Origin: Microbacterium phyllosphaerae
GTDB taxonomy: Bacteria > Actinomycetota > Actinomycetes > Actinomycetales > Microbacteriaceae
Direction: 5' to 3'
Length of the DNA: 64,000 nt
NCBI RefSeq assembly: GCF_017876435.1
Contig: NZ_JAGIOA010000001.1
Span: 1,240,001 to 1,304,000, forward strand
Position numbers and translations under genes: made by a program. Position 1 is the stretch's first letter; each line of letters starts with the position of its first letter. The notes below the pieces were generated by a model. That model was not told the DNA's origin, made no database searches, and was given only the letters and a program-made list of their open reading frames with translations. Positions 35,214 through 44,517 of this stretch are shown piece by piece.

Positions 35214-35582
35214 ATTGCCCGCAGGGTCGGTGAACCACGCGATGTCGGGTCCTCGATCCGGCCCGCCGCGGAGGATCCCCTTCTCGTCGGTGGCGAACTC
35301 CGAGTCGTCGTAGATCTTCGTCACGACGCCGCGTCCGTTGAGCTCGTCGACGGCTGCGTCGATGTCGTCGACGGGGAAGTTCAGGATCGTGAAGCTCGCC
35401 GGGGTGTGGTTCGGCTTGGCGTAGACGAGGATCGATCCGCCGTCGGGCAGATGGATGTCGAGGAAGCCCATGGCATTGGTCGTGACGTCGAACCCGAGGG
35501 TGTCGCCGTAGAAGGAGCGGGCCGCGTCGATGTCGTCGACGCTGAATCCGCTGAACGCGTGCGTGGTCTGAAAGGCGGTCAT
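35187..35582 (-). CDS. VOC-superfamily (glyoxalase/bleomycin-resistance fold) protein
   Basis: A 131-residue protein with the paired beta-alpha-beta-beta-beta modules of the vicinal oxygen chelate fold: FSVDDIDAARSFYGDTLGF at the start and FPVDDIDAAVDELNGRG at the midpoint, ending in WFTDPAGNVLAVM. Candidate metal ligands are His and Glu/Asp residues in these strands, but glyoxalase I residues are not clearly conserved. It may bind or modify a small molecule. Its 3' end is duplicated 742 bp away (see the 31-bp repeats). Confidence 0.85.
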   Translation of the reverse strand: MTAFQTTHAFSGFSVDDIDAARSFYGDTLGFDVTTNAMGFLDIHLPDGGSILVYAKPNHTPASFTILNFPVDDIDAAVDELNGRGVVTKIYDDSEFATDEKGILRGGPDRGPDIAWFTDPAGNVLAVMSAA

Positions 35583-35621
35583 GCGTTCAGCATGCGCCGC
35601 TCGTCGCGCGGTGTCCAGACC

Positions 35622-36557
35622 CTATGGGTGCACCTGATTGACGAGGTCGTCTCCGGCGGCGAGCCGGGTGACGTTCTGGTCGACCAACTGTGCGGCGCCG
35701 ACGGGGCGGTTGCCGGCGATGTGCGGCGTGATCAGCAGGTTCGGCGCATCCCACAGCGGATCGGATGCCGGAAGCGGCTCGGACTCTGTGACGTCGATCG
35801 CGGCCGCCCGCAGCCGCCCCGAGGCCAGTGCGTCGATCAGCGCGCCCTCGTCGACCGTCGCACCGCGGCCGACGTTCACGAACGCAGCGCCGGGCTTGAG
35901 CGCGCCGAAGACCTCAGCATCGAACAGGTCGGTGGTCTCGGCCGTCGCGGGGAGGATCGACACGAGCACATCGGTCTTCGCGAGGATCGCCGAGGCATCG
36001 GCATCCGCGTGCACCGGGTAGCCCGACCGGGTGCCTGCCGTGCGGGCGATGCCCTGGACATCGGCGCCCAGGGCCGTGAGGAACGGCGCGAGCGTCGAGG
36101 CGATCGAGCCGAAGCCCCAGATCGTCACCCGCGCGCCGGCGAGCGTGTATGAACGCTGCGTGTCGGGCGCGCTCTGCGCGTCGTTGAAGTCGTCGTCCCA
36201 GCGGTGGTCGCGCTGCGCGTCGTGCAGACGGTCGAGACGCCGCACCGCGCTCAGGATCAGCGCCAGCGCGTGCTCCGCGACCGGTCCGTCGTGCAGCGAG
36301 CGACCCGAGCAGATCCGCACCTCGTCACCGAACCCGGCGCTCAGAACCGCATCGGCACCCGAGGCGAGCGCCTGCACGAGCCTGAGTTTCGGCAGCGCGC
36401 GGGCAGCATCCTGCAGCCAGGCCGACGAGTTGTGCCAGACGACCAGCACCCCGGCGTCGCGGTGCTCGGCGGGGATCGCGGCATCGATGTCGTAGACGAC
36501 GGTCTCGACGTCGGCGGTGACCGGCAGGTCGATGGTGTTCGGGATCAGGATCTTCAT
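35622..36557 (-). CDS. D-isomer-specific 2-hydroxyacid dehydrogenase
   Basis: A 311-residue NAD(P)-dependent dehydrogenase. The Rossmann motif appears as GFGSIASTLAPFL, with the conserved arginine region (NVGRGATVDEGALIDAL), acidic residue (TESEPLPASDPLWDAPN) and active-site histidine in TPHIAGN. The ATG at 36557 follows GGAGTCCCC. It lies 13 nt downstream of a LacI gene on the same strand and is likely co-transcribed with it. It probably reduces a 2-keto acid or keto sugar-acid; the substrate is not known. Confidence 0.85.
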   Translation of the reverse strand: MKILIPNTIDLPVTADVETVVYDIDAAIPAEHRDAGVLVVWHNSSAWLQDAARALPKLRLVQALASGADAVLSAGFGDEVRICSGRSLHDGPVAEHALALILSAVRRLDRLHDAQRDHRWDDDFNDAQSAPDTQRSYTLAGARVTIWGFGSIASTLAPFLTALGADVQGIARTAGTRSGYPVHADADASAILAKTDVLVSILPATAETTDLFDAEVFGALKPGAAFVNVGRGATVDEGALIDALASGRLRAAAIDVTESEPLPASDPLWDAPNLLITPHIAGNRPVGAAQLVDQNVTRLAAGDDLVNQVHP

Positions 36558-36570
36558 GGGGACTCCGCTT

Positions 36571-37563
36571 TCACGCTGGTCGTTGAGGGGATTCGGTCGA
36601 CTCACGCCACACGATCGTGAGCAGGCCGTCGGGTTTCCGGGGTGGCTCGCTGCCCCGCACGGCGGCGATGAGCCGCTGCATCGAGTACGCACCGAGGCGT
36701 TCGCGGTCCTGCACGACGCTCGTGAGCGACGGGACGAGGAACGCGCTCTGGTGGTGGTCGTCCCACCCTGTCACGGCGACCTCCTGCGGGAGCCTCCATC
36801 CGCGGCGCGTGGCGGCTCGGATGGCGCCCGTGGCGATGACATCGTTCGCGGCGATCACGGCGAGCGGGGGAGTGTCGTCGGGCAGTGCGTCGATGGCATC
36901 CTCTCCCGCCTTCCCGCTCCAGTCGCCGCCGGTCACGCCGAGGGACTCGAGTCCGAGTCGATCGATCGTCGCGAGGTAGGCGTCTCTGCGGGCTCGGGCA
37001 GAGGGGAAGTCCTCAGCGCCGGCGAGGTGGATGAAGCGCCGGTGCCCCTGGGCGGCGAGCCGCTCGATCATCTCGACGATTGGGCGCGAGTCGGTGAACT
37101 CGCCTGTCATGTGCATGGCGTCGTCGAACTCGCCCACCGAGAGCACGATCGGCCCGCCGCCCGTCGTGTCGGTGAAGGGCAGTGGGGTGAAGCCGAGCAC
37201 GCCCTCGTACTGCCCCGAGTCGACGACCTCGGCCAGACGCTCGACGCGTTCTGCCGCGTCGTCGGGCAGGGTCACCACTTCGACGACGTACCCCTCGTCG
37301 CGGGCAGCGGCGATCGCGCCCGACAGCAGAGTGAGCGGATTCATCGTGGTGATCGGCACGACGACAGCGAGGCGACCGGTGCGTTGCGTGCGCATCGATC
37401 GTGCGGCGAGGTTGGGCCGGTAGTTGAGCTCGGATGCCGCGCGCAGGACTTTCTCACGCGTCGCTTCCGAGATCCCGGCGCGGCCGGTGAAGACGAACGA
37501 CACGGTGGACTGCGACACCCCGGCCAGATGGGCGACGTCATGGCTCGTCGGGCGCTTCTCCAT
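36571..37563 (-). CDS. LacI-family transcriptional regulator
   Basis: A 330-residue regulator with DNA-binding head HDVAHLAGVSQSTVSFVFTG, hinge region LNYRPNLAARSMR and a PBP-like effector domain. The ATG at 37563 has AGAGGATGG at good spacing; the ATG at 37572 would place the site too close. It is divergent from a Gfo/Idh-cupin-Gfo/Idh operon, and a 25-bp inverted repeat lies between them (37616-37640). It likely controls both directions. Confidence 0.9.
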   Translation of the reverse strand: MEKRPTSHDVAHLAGVSQSTVSFVFTGRAGISEATREKVLRAASELNYRPNLAARSMRTQRTGRLAVVVPITTMNPLTLLSGAIAAARDEGYVVEVVTLPDDAAERVERLAEVVDSGQYEGVLGFTPLPFTDTTGGGPIVLSVGEFDDAMHMTGEFTDSRPIVEMIERLAAQGHRRFIHLAGAEDFPSARARRDAYLATIDRLGLESLGVTGGDWSGKAGEDAIDALPDDTPPLAVIAANDVIATGAIRAATRRGWRLPQEVAVTGWDDHHQSAFLVPSLTSVVQDRERLGAYSMQRLIAAVRGSEPPRKPDGLLTIVWRESTESPQRPA

Positions 37564-37608
37564 GGCATCCATCCTCTCGGGGGTTGACGTGGCCGGTGTC
37601 TCCCTCGA

Positions 37609-37640
37609 TAGTATCTACTACGTCTTAGTAATACGTAGTA
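37609..37640 (+). promoter_or_regulatory. Inverted repeat and -10 box between the LacI gene and the Gfo/Idh operon
   Basis: TACTACGT (37616-37623) and ACGTAGTA (37633-37640) form 8-bp arms around a 9-bp AT-rich spacer. TAGTAT (37609-37614) is a -10 candidate with TTGACG at 37584-37589. The repeat falls at the expected transcription start, so it is a credible repressor site. Confidence 0.6.
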
Positions 37641-37663
37641 ACACCTCATCGAGGAGGCAGAAG

Positions 37664-38791
37664 ATGCTCAGGGTCGGAATCATCGGCACCGGCGGGATCG
37701 CCGACGCGCACATCAACGGATACCTCGCCTTCCCGGGCGAGTGCGAGATCGTCGCGCTGGCCGACGTGGTCGCCGGCAAGGCGGCGCAGAAGGCTGAGAC
37801 CTTCGAGCTCGCAGCCGCGGCATTCGATGACCCGCTCGCCATGATCGCCTCGGGTCTGGTCGACCTCGTGAGCGTCGCCACCCCGCCCTCGACGCACGCG
37901 GCCCTCGCGATCGCCGCCCTCGACGCCGGCATCGACGTGCTGGTCGAGAAGCCCATGGCCCCGTCGCTCGAAGAGTGCGATGCGATGCTCGCGGCGCAGG
38001 AGCGCTCGGGACGAGTGCTCTCGGTCGTCGCGCAGAACCGGTTCCGCGACGACCTCGCAACCCTGAAGGACGTCGTCGATTCGGGGCTGCTCGGGTCGAT
38101 CTCGCACGTCCGCGTCGATTCGGCGTGGTGGCGGGGGCTGCCCTACTACGACCTGTGGTGGCGAGGGACATGGGAGAAAGAGGGCGGGGGATGCACTCTC
38201 AACCACGCCATCCACCACATCGACCTGCTGCTGTGGCTGCTCGGCAGTCCCACCGAGATCACCGCGATGCTGGCCAACGCGCAGCACGACAACGCCGAGG
38301 TGGAAGACCTCTCGGTCGCTGTGTTCCGCTACGACCGGGGCCTCGCGCAGCTGACCAGCTCGGTCGTGCACCACGGACAGGAGCAGGCGATCGTGATCCA
38401 GGGCGCGAATGCTCGGGTCTCGCAGCCGTTCTCGGTCGTCGCAGAGCGCGCTCGCGCCGACGGCTTTCCGGAGCAGGGTGGCGATCCTGAGGTGGTGGCG
38501 CGCATCGAGGCGCTCGTCGCCGACCGCACTCCTCTTGCTCATCTCGGGCACGAGGGGCAGATCGGCGACCTGCTCGGCGCGATCCGCGACGGCAGGTCGC
38601 CCATCGCCGGCGGGCACGACGGACGCAACGCGGTCGAGGTCGTCACGGCCATCTACAAAGCCGGGTTCGAGAGGCAGTTCGTCTCCCTCCCGATCTCGGC
38701 GTCCGACCCGTACTACCGGGCCGGCCAGCTCGTGGCGAACGCACCGCACTTCTTCGAGAAGAAGGCCTCACTGATCGAGGCGGCATCGTGA
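37664..38791 (+). CDS. Gfo/Idh/MocA-family oxidoreductase
   Basis: A 375-residue protein with Rossmann motif GIIGTGGIADAH (residues 5-16), EKP motif VLVEKPMAPS and a C-terminal domain with GGGCTLNHAIHHIDLLLWLLG, where the paired histidines and Asp are usually catalytic. GAGGAGGCAGAAG precedes the ATG. First gene of a three-gene operon (GTGA overlap with the cupin gene). The substrate is likely a sugar, sugar acid or inositol. Confidence 0.88.
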   Translation: MLRVGIIGTGGIADAHINGYLAFPGECEIVALADVVAGKAAQKAETFELAAAAFDDPLAMIASGLVDLVSVATPPSTHAALAIAALDAGIDVLVEKPMAPSLEECDAMLAAQERSGRVLSVVAQNRFRDDLATLKDVVDSGLLGSISHVRVDSAWWRGLPYYDLWWRGTWEKEGGGCTLNHAIHHIDLLLWLLGSPTEITAMLANAQHDNAEVEDLSVAVFRYDRGLAQLTSSVVHHGQEQAIVIQGANARVSQPFSVVAERARADGFPEQGGDPEVVARIEALVADRTPLAHLGHEGQIGDLLGAIRDGRSPIAGGHDGRNAVEVVTAIYKAGFERQFVSLPISASDPYYRAGQLVANAPHFFEKKASLIEAAS

Positions 38792-39516
38792 CCGCATCCT
38801 CGTTCCCCGGCGGCACCTCGCTGTCTCATCTCGACGTCTACACGGATGCCGCACCCGACGGCATCTGCGGAGGCAGCCCCCACATGCACCTCGTCTCGAC
38901 CGAGGCGTACGTGGTGATCTCGGGGGAGGGCGCGCTGCAGACCATCGATGGCGACGGCTTCCGAGAGACGCCGTTGTCGGCGGGAGCGGTCGTCTGGTTC
39001 ACCCCCGGCACCATCCACCGTGCGGTGAACCGCGGCGACCTGCGCGTCGTCGTGTTGATGAGCAATGCCGGGCTGCCCGAGGCGGGCGATGCCGTGATGA
39101 CCTTCCCTGCAGAGATCGTGGCCGCCCCGGATGCCTATGCGGCAGCGGCGTCACTCGGAGCCGAAGACGGGCGCGCAGAGCGAGCATCCGCACGCCGCGA
39201 TCTCGCCGTGACCGGGTTCGAGACTCTGCGTGATGCGGTCGTCGCCGGCGACCGTGCCGCGCTCGACGCCTTCCGCGCTGCGGCCGGTGCGCTCGTGCGT
39301 GATCGTGCCGAAGCCTGGGGCGATCTCGTGCGAGAGCGTCCGCTCGCCCAGGCCGAGCAGTCGCTCGCGCTCGCCGAAGCGGTGGCATCCGGTTCTGTGA
39401 CGCACCTCGCCGGCGCCCGGGTCCACCAGGCCCTACCCTCGGTGGGGGAGCGCGGATTCGGCATGTGCGGACGCCTGCGAACCTATGACGTGACCGACGA
39501 GGAGACTGACCGATGA
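38788..39516 (+). CDS. Cupin-domain protein with a helical C-terminal extension
   Basis: A 242-residue protein starting at GTG overlapping the previous stop. The cupin barrel spans about residues 10-100, with motif 1 PHMHLVSTEAYVVISGEG and motif 2 around FTPGTIHRAVN; His33, His35, Glu40 and His78 could bind a metal. The C-terminal 120 residues are Ala/Arg/Asp-rich and probably helical, with no recognised domain. It lies between two sugar oxidoreductases with overlaps on both sides, so it probably acts on the same substrate, for example as an isomerase. Confidence 0.72.
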   Translation: MTASSFPGGTSLSHLDVYTDAAPDGICGGSPHMHLVSTEAYVVISGEGALQTIDGDGFRETPLSAGAVVWFTPGTIHRAVNRGDLRVVVLMSNAGLPEAGDAVMTFPAEIVAAPDAYAAAASLGAEDGRAERASARRDLAVTGFETLRDAVVAGDRAALDAFRAAAGALVRDRAEAWGDLVRERPLAQAEQSLALAEAVASGSVTHLAGARVHQALPSVGERGFGMCGRLRTYDVTDEETDR

Positions 39517-40574
39517 CCCGCACGTACACCTTCGATCCGCTGCCCGAACCGGTCGTCGGCCCCGGCGAGTTCGTCTTCGCAGCCGTGGGGCTGGCGCACG
39601 GACACATCCACGGGATGGTCGAGCAGCTCATCGACGCCGGCGCGACCCTCTCGCTCGTCTTCGACGACGATCCCGCGAAGGTCGCGGACTTCGTCGCACG
39701 GTTCCCGCAGGCCCGCCCGGCCGCGAGCGAGCAGGAGGTGCTCGACGACCCCGAGGTGCAGCTCGTCGCGAGTGCATCGATCGCGAATCAGCGAGCGCCG
39801 CTCGGGGTGCGCGTGCTCGATGCGGGCAAGGATTTCTTCGCCGACAAGCCGGCGATCACGACGATCGACGACCTCACGGCTGCTCGTGACGCCGTCGAGC
39901 GCACCGGCCGCAAATTCGCCGTGTACTACGGCGAGCGGGTGCACTCCGAGGCGGCGATCCTCGCGGGCCAGCTGATCGAGCAGGGTGCGATCGGCACCGT
40001 TCTGCAGGTGGCCTCTTTCGGGCCGCACCGCATCGGCACCGGGCGCCCCGACTGGTTCTACGATCCCCAACAGTACGGCGGCATCATCTGCGACATCGGC
40101 AGCCACAACTTCGAGCAGATGCTCTATTACACCGGCGCGACCGACGGAGAGATCGTCAGTTCGACGGTCGCCAACTACGCGCACCCCGAGACTCCCGGGC
40201 TGCAGGACTTCGGAGATGCGCACGTGGTGCTCGACAACGGCACCACCGGATATGTGCGAGTGGACTGGTTCACCCCGGCGGGGCTCGACGTGTTCGGCGA
40301 CGGCCGCACCGTGCTGCTCGGCACCGACGGCTACATCGAACTGCGCAAGTACGTCGACATCACGACCGACACCGGGGGAGGGCAGGTGCTGCTCGTCAAT
40401 CAGGACGGTCAGTTCCGGTTCGATGCGACCGGTCAGACGGGGTATCCCTTCTTCGGGCAGCTGATCCGAGACTGCCTCGATCGCACCGAGAACGCGATGA
40501 CCCAGGCGCACGCTTTCACGGCGGCGGAGCTCAGCATCATCGCACAGCGCGATGCGCGGGTGCTCGCCGGCTGA
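39513..40574 (+). CDS. Gfo/Idh/MocA-family oxidoreductase
   Basis: A 353-residue oxidoreductase whose ATG overlaps the cupin stop. The Rossmann segment is VGLAHGHIHGMVEQL and the EKP motif is varied to ADKPAIT, which occurs in subgroups of the family. A conserved GGIICDIGSHNFEQML stretch holds the usual His/Asp region. It is clearly different from the first oxidoreductase of this operon, suggesting two sequential redox steps, as in some sugar epimerisation or inositol routes. Confidence 0.83.
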   Translation: MTRTYTFDPLPEPVVGPGEFVFAAVGLAHGHIHGMVEQLIDAGATLSLVFDDDPAKVADFVARFPQARPAASEQEVLDDPEVQLVASASIANQRAPLGVRVLDAGKDFFADKPAITTIDDLTAARDAVERTGRKFAVYYGERVHSEAAILAGQLIEQGAIGTVLQVASFGPHRIGTGRPDWFYDPQQYGGIICDIGSHNFEQMLYYTGATDGEIVSSTVANYAHPETPGLQDFGDAHVVLDNGTTGYVRVDWFTPAGLDVFGDGRTVLLGTDGYIELRKYVDITTDTGGGQVLLVNQDGQFRFDATGQTGYPFFGQLIRDCLDRTENAMTQAHAFTAAELSIIAQRDARVLAG

Positions 40575-40592
40575 CGGCATCCGCCTTCACCT

Positions 40593-40669
40593 GCTCGGGA
40601 GGAGAACGACGCTTCGGGAGGACGGATGCTGTGCATCGCTCCTCCCGAAGCGCAGTCCTCCTCCCGAGC
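40593..40669. terminator. Nested composite hairpin between convergent genes
   Basis: An outer 12-bp stem (40593-40604 with 40658-40669), a 5x5 internal loop, an inner 13-bp stem (40610-40622 with 40640-40652) and a small apical GATGC/GCATC stem. Both stems carry the repeated CGGGAGGA core. It lies between a plus-strand operon and minus-strand xylB, so it can act as a bidirectional terminator; it may be a member of an interspersed repeat family. Confidence 0.7.
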
Positions 40670-40694
40670 GGGTGTCTGCCGCGCGACGAGCCGG

Positions 40695-41981
40695 TCAGCC
40701 GACGAGCTGGGTCGCCTGACGCGCGGCGCCGAGGGCCACGTACTCGCCGGGCTCCGGGACCTCGACCGTGAGACCGAGGATCTCCGGTGCGATCCGACGT
40801 ACGGCTTCCGATTGCGCGCCGCCGCCGATCAGCAGGGCGCGCTCGAGCGGGATGCCGAGGTCGCGGAGCGCGTCGAGTCCGGCGCCGAGGCCCCGCAGCA
40901 TCCCCTCGACGGCGGCGCGGGCGAGGTTCTCCCTGGTCGTCGACGCGAGTGTCATGCCCGTGAGGGATGCCGTGGCATCCGGCAGATTGGGCGTGCGCTC
41001 GCCCTCGAAGTAGGGGAGCAGCGTCAGCCCGTCAGCACCGGGAGTCGACCGCAGGGCGAGAGCGCTGAACTCATCGTGCGTGACCCCGAGCAGCGCAGCC
41101 GTGACGTCGACCACTCGAGCCGCGTTGAGCGTCGCGACCAGCGGAAGAAAGTTGCCCGAGGCGTCGGCGAAGCCGGCCACGGTTCCGGTCGGGTCTGCGA
41201 TCGCCGTCGTGCTGACGGCGCACACGGTTCCCGATGTGCCGATCGACACGACGACGTCGCCCGGCACGGCTCCGAGTCCCAGGGCTGCTGCCGCGTTGTC
41301 GCCCGCTCCCGTGCCGACGCGTCGCCCGGCCGCATCCGTCACCGCCTCGTCGTGCGCGAGCACGCGGGGGAGGACGGCGTCGTGGCCCAGGGCGGCGGCC
41401 AGGAGCTCACGGTCGTACTCTCCGGTCGCGGGATTCCAGTATCCGGTTCCCGACGCATCCGACCGGTCCGTGACCAGCTCGTCGAGGGCGGGATTCTCGG
41501 GTCCGAAGCCGCGCAGCCGCCAGGTCAGCCAGTCGTGCGGCAGCGCCACCGCGGCGACCCGCGCGGCATTCTCGGGCTCGTGGTCGCGAAGCCAGCGCAG
41601 CTTCGTGATCGTGAAGGATGCCACGGGCACGAGCCCCGTGCGGGCAGCCAGCTCCTCGGCACCGAATTCGTCGATCAGATCCTGCGCCGCTCCGGCCGAC
41701 CGGGTGTCGTTCCACAGCAGAGCGTCGCGGATCACGGCGCCCGTCTCGTCGAGTGCGACGAGGCCGTGCTGCTGACCGCCGATCGACCACGCCGCGATGT
41801 CGTCGAGCGACCCTGCCTCAGCGATCGCCGCGCTCAGCGCGCGCCACCAGGACTCGGGGTCGACGGACGTCCCGTCGGGATGCGACGCGCGGCCGGAGCG
41901 GACGACCGCTCCGGTCGACGTGTCGACGACCACGACCTTGCAGGACTGGGTCGACGAGTCGACCCCGAGAACCAGCGGCAT
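40695..41981 (-). CDS. xylB: Xylulokinase
   Basis: A 428-residue FGGY kinase, slightly shorter than most XylB proteins. N-terminal [13 protein letters not shown] is the phosphate-binding loop, [10 protein letters not shown] matches the XylB signature, and [28 protein letters not shown] and [10 protein letters not shown] follow in order. It phosphorylates D-xylulose to xylulose 5-phosphate for the pentose phosphate pathway. Its ATG lies 5 nt after the xylA stop, so the two form an operon controlled by the divergent ROK regulator. Confidence 0.92.
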   Translation of the reverse strand: MPLVLGVDSSTQSCKVVVVDTSTGAVVRSGRASHPDGTSVDPESWWRALSAAIAEAGSLDDIAAWSIGGQQHGLVALDETGAVIRDALLWNDTRSAGAAQDLIDEFGAEELAARTGLVPVASFTITKLRWLRDHEPENAARVAAVALPHDWLTWRLRGFGPENPALDELVTDRSDASGTGYWNPATGEYDRELLAAALGHDAVLPRVLAHDEAVTDAAGRRVGTGAGDNAAAALGLGAVPGDVVVSIGTSGTVCAVSTTAIADPTGTVAGFADASGNFLPLVATLNAARVVDVTAALLGVTHDEFSALALRSTPGADGLTLLPYFEGERTPNLPDATASLTGMTLASTTRENLARAAVEGMLRGLGAGLDALRDLGIPLERALLIGGGAQSEAVRRIAPEILGLTVEVPEPGEYVALGAARQATQLVG

Positions 41982-41986
41982 GACGA

Positions 41987-43174
41987 TCAGCGGACGCCGA
42001 GCAGGTGCTCGGTCGCGAGCTGCTGCAGTCGGACGAAGCCGAAGCCCTTGCCTCCGAAGTACGAGTTCGCGTCGAACTCCTCGTACGCCGAGCGGTCGGC
42101 GAGGAAGTCGTCGTAGGACTCGCCGGGGTTGAGGGTCGGCGTCGAGAGCTCGTCGACCCGGGCGGCGGCGAGCGCCTCCTGCACCTCGGGGTCGGCGCGG
42201 AACGCCGCCGCCCGCTCCTTCAGCAGCAGGTAGGTGCGCATGTTCGCGGCCGCCGAGTCCCAGACGCCCTTCTCGTCTTCCGTGCGGCTGGGCTTGTAGT
42301 CGAAGTGGCGGGGGCCGTCGTAGGCGGGCACGCCGCCGGGTCCGCCGTTCTCGAGCAGGTCCACGAGCGAGAAGGCGTTGTGCAGGTCGCCGTGACCGAA
42401 GACGAGGTCCTGGTCGTACTTGATGCCGCGCTGACCGTTGAGATCGATGTGGAAGAGCTTGCCGTGGAAGAGCGCCTGCGCGATGCCGGCGGTGAAGTTG
42501 AGCCCCGCCATCTGCTCGTGACCGACCTCGGGGTTCACGCCGACGAGCTCGGGGCGCTCGAGCGAGTCGATGAACGCGATCGCGTGGCCGAGCGTCGGCA
42601 GCAGGATGTCGCCTCGGGGCTCGTTCGGCTTGGGCTCGATCGCGAAGCGGATGTCGTAGCCCTTGTCGGTGACGTAGTCGCCGAGCAGGTTCACGGCCTC
42701 GCGGTAGCGCTCGAGGGCCTGACGGATGTCCTTGGCGGAGTCGTATTCGGCGCCCTCGCGGCCGCCCCACATGACGAATGTCTGCGCACCCAGCTCGGCG
42801 CCGAGGTCGAGCTGGCGGAAGACCTTGCGCAGCGCGTAGCGACGCACGTCGCGGTCGTTCGAGGTGAAGCCGCCGTCCTTGAAGATCGGTGCGCTGAACA
42901 GGTTGGTGGTCACCATCGGCACGACCAGGCCGGTGTCGGCGAGCGCGCCCTTGAGGCGGTCGATCTGCGTCTGGCGCTCGGCGTCGGTCGAACCGAACGC
43001 GAACAGGTCGTCGTCGTGGAAGGTCAGGCCGTAGGCGCCGAGCTCGGCGAGCTTCTCGACCGCGTGCACGACGTCGAGGGCGGGGCGGGTCGGGCCGCCG
43101 AACGGGTCGGCTCCGTTGTATCCGATCGTCCAGAGGCCGAAGGAGAACTTGTCGTCACGGGTAGGGGTTGGCAT
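41987..43174 (-). CDS. xylA: Xylose isomerase (actinobacterial type)
   Basis: A 395-residue TIM-barrel isomerase converting D-xylose to D-xylulose. Key features are the catalytic pair His53/Asp56 in [26 protein letters not shown], the metal ligands in [11 protein letters not shown] and HEQMAGLNF, and HIDLNGQ. Length and motifs match Streptomyces/Arthrobacter enzymes. The ATG at 43174 follows AGGAGCAGCC; longer frames would start inside the operator. Induction by xylose through the ROK repressor is likely. Confidence 0.95.
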   Translation of the reverse strand: MPTPTRDDKFSFGLWTIGYNGADPFGGPTRPALDVVHAVEKLAELGAYGLTFHDDDLFAFGSTDAERQTQIDRLKGALADTGLVVPMVTTNLFSAPIFKDGGFTSNDRDVRRYALRKVFRQLDLGAELGAQTFVMWGGREGAEYDSAKDIRQALERYREAVNLLGDYVTDKGYDIRFAIEPKPNEPRGDILLPTLGHAIAFIDSLERPELVGVNPEVGHEQMAGLNFTAGIAQALFHGKLFHIDLNGQRGIKYDQDLVFGHGDLHNAFSLVDLLENGGPGGVPAYDGPRHFDYKPSRTEDEKGVWDSAAANMRTYLLLKERAAAFRADPEVQEALAAARVDELSTPTLNPGESYDDFLADRSAYEEFDANSYFGGKGFGFVRLQQLATEHLLGVR

Positions 43175-43197
43175 GGCTGCTCCTGTGCAGTTCGCGG

Positions 43198-43220
43198 ATA
43201 AGTTGTGATTGACAACATAT
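43198..43220. promoter_or_regulatory. XylR-type operator between xylA and the ROK regulator
   Basis: A 23-bp near-palindrome with arms ATAAGTTGT and ACAACATAT around GATTG, one mismatch. It lies 24 bp upstream of the xylA ATG and about 40 bp before the ROK start, and resembles operators of ROK-family xylose repressors. Confidence 0.75.
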
Positions 43221-43259
43221 CTCATGACAGAAGATGCGTCCACCCCTTACAGTGAAGGG

Positions 43260-44429
43260 ATGCCGACACCGCCGAGCCCCGCGCTGGGCACCCGCCCGCA
43301 CAATCTCGCCCGCATCCTGCGGCTCGTGCACGAAGACGGCGCGCAGTCGCGGGCGGCGCTGACCGAAGCGACCGGGCTCAACCGGTCGACGATCGCCGAT
43401 CTGGTCGCCGAGCTGGTCAGACGTGGTCTCGTCGACGAACGGGTGCCTGATCTCCCCGGCCGCGTGGGGCGCCCCTCGCCCGTGGTGACCGCATCCGCGC
43501 GAGTCGTCGCGATCGCGGTGAACCCCGAGGTGGATGCCGTCGAGATCGCCGCGGTCGGCCTCGACCGCAGCATCCTGGTGCGCGAGCGACTGCCGAACGC
43601 GAGCGTGCCCTCGCCCGGTGAGGTGACGCAGACGATCGCATCGCGTATCGACGCATGGCGGCAGGGGGTGCTCGCGGATGCACGAATCGAGGCGGTGGGC
43701 ATCGCCGTGCCCGGTCTCGTCCGGACTTCGGACGGCGTCGTCCGCAACGCCCCGCACCTGGAGTGGCGCGACGTGCCTCTCGCCGACCTCGTACGCACCG
43801 CGACCGCAGCGCCGACCTACGTCGACAACGACGCGACCCTCGGGGTGATCGCAGAGCACCGCTACGGCGCGGGCCGGGGAATCGACGACATCGTCTACCT
43901 CAACGGCGGGGCCTCGGGCATCGGTGGCGGCCTCATCATCCACGGACGCCCGGTCGCGGGGGCAGGAGGGTATGCGGGGGAGTTCGGGCAGAATCGTCCG
44001 CGCATCTCGGCGGACGACGACCGTCGTACCGCCGACGGCGTGCTCGAGACCGAGGTGAGCCGTCGGCTGCTGCTCGAAGCCGTCGGCCTCGACGCCGCCG
44101 ACGACGAGACGCTCGACGCCGAGCTGACCTCGTCGGAGTCGTCCGCGGTGGCCGACGAGGTCACCCGGCAGGCGCACGTGCTCGCAAGTGCACTGGCCAA
44201 CGCGGTGAACGTGCTCAACCCGGCGCTCGTCGTGCTCGGCGGATTCCTCGCCACGATCGCCGACCTGCGCACCGAGCAGATCACCGCCGACGTCGGCATG
44301 CTCGCGATGTCGGAGAGTGTCGAGGGGCTCGAGATCCGCGCGGCAGCGCTCGGTGCCGACCGGCTCCTCATCGGTGCGGCCGAACTGGCGTTCGCCGAGC
44401 TGCTGGCCGATCCGGGGGAGCGCGGCTGA
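43260..44429 (+). CDS. xylR: ROK-family transcriptional repressor (XylR-like)
   Basis: A 389-residue protein with an N-terminal winged helix (RILRLVHEDGAQSRAALTEA, then LNRSTIADLVAELV) and a ROK sugar-binding domain (AVGIAVPGLV, DNDATLGVIAEH, GGASGIGGGLIIHG, GGYAGEFGQ). The start at 43260 is preceded by GAAGGG; ATG 43224 is an alternative, while anything earlier would lie in the operator. The CxCGxxGC zinc motif typical of ROK proteins is not seen. Divergence from xylAB and the operator make xylose control very likely. Confidence 0.86.
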   Translation: MPTPPSPALGTRPHNLARILRLVHEDGAQSRAALTEATGLNRSTIADLVAELVRRGLVDERVPDLPGRVGRPSPVVTASARVVAIAVNPEVDAVEIAAVGLDRSILVRERLPNASVPSPGEVTQTIASRIDAWRQGVLADARIEAVGIAVPGLVRTSDGVVRNAPHLEWRDVPLADLVRTATAAPTYVDNDATLGVIAEHRYGAGRGIDDIVYLNGGASGIGGGLIIHGRPVAGAGGYAGEFGQNRPRISADDDRRTADGVLETEVSRRLLLEAVGLDAADDETLDAELTSSESSAVADEVTRQAHVLASALANAVNVLNPALVVLGGFLATIADLRTEQITADVGMLAMSESVEGLEIRAAALGADRLLIGAAELAFAELLADPGERG

Positions 44430-44517
44430 TCCGTCGCCGCGACTGATCGCATCCGACGCGGATGATCGGGTGGTGCGGGACGCGCTCGACGGACGATGGT
44501 GGGGAAAGGAGGACCTC

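Noticed and set aside
43209..43259. Upstream extensions of the ROK regulator
   Set aside because: The TTG start would be inside the operator, and the added residues show no conserved feature; ATG 43224 is kept only as an alternative.
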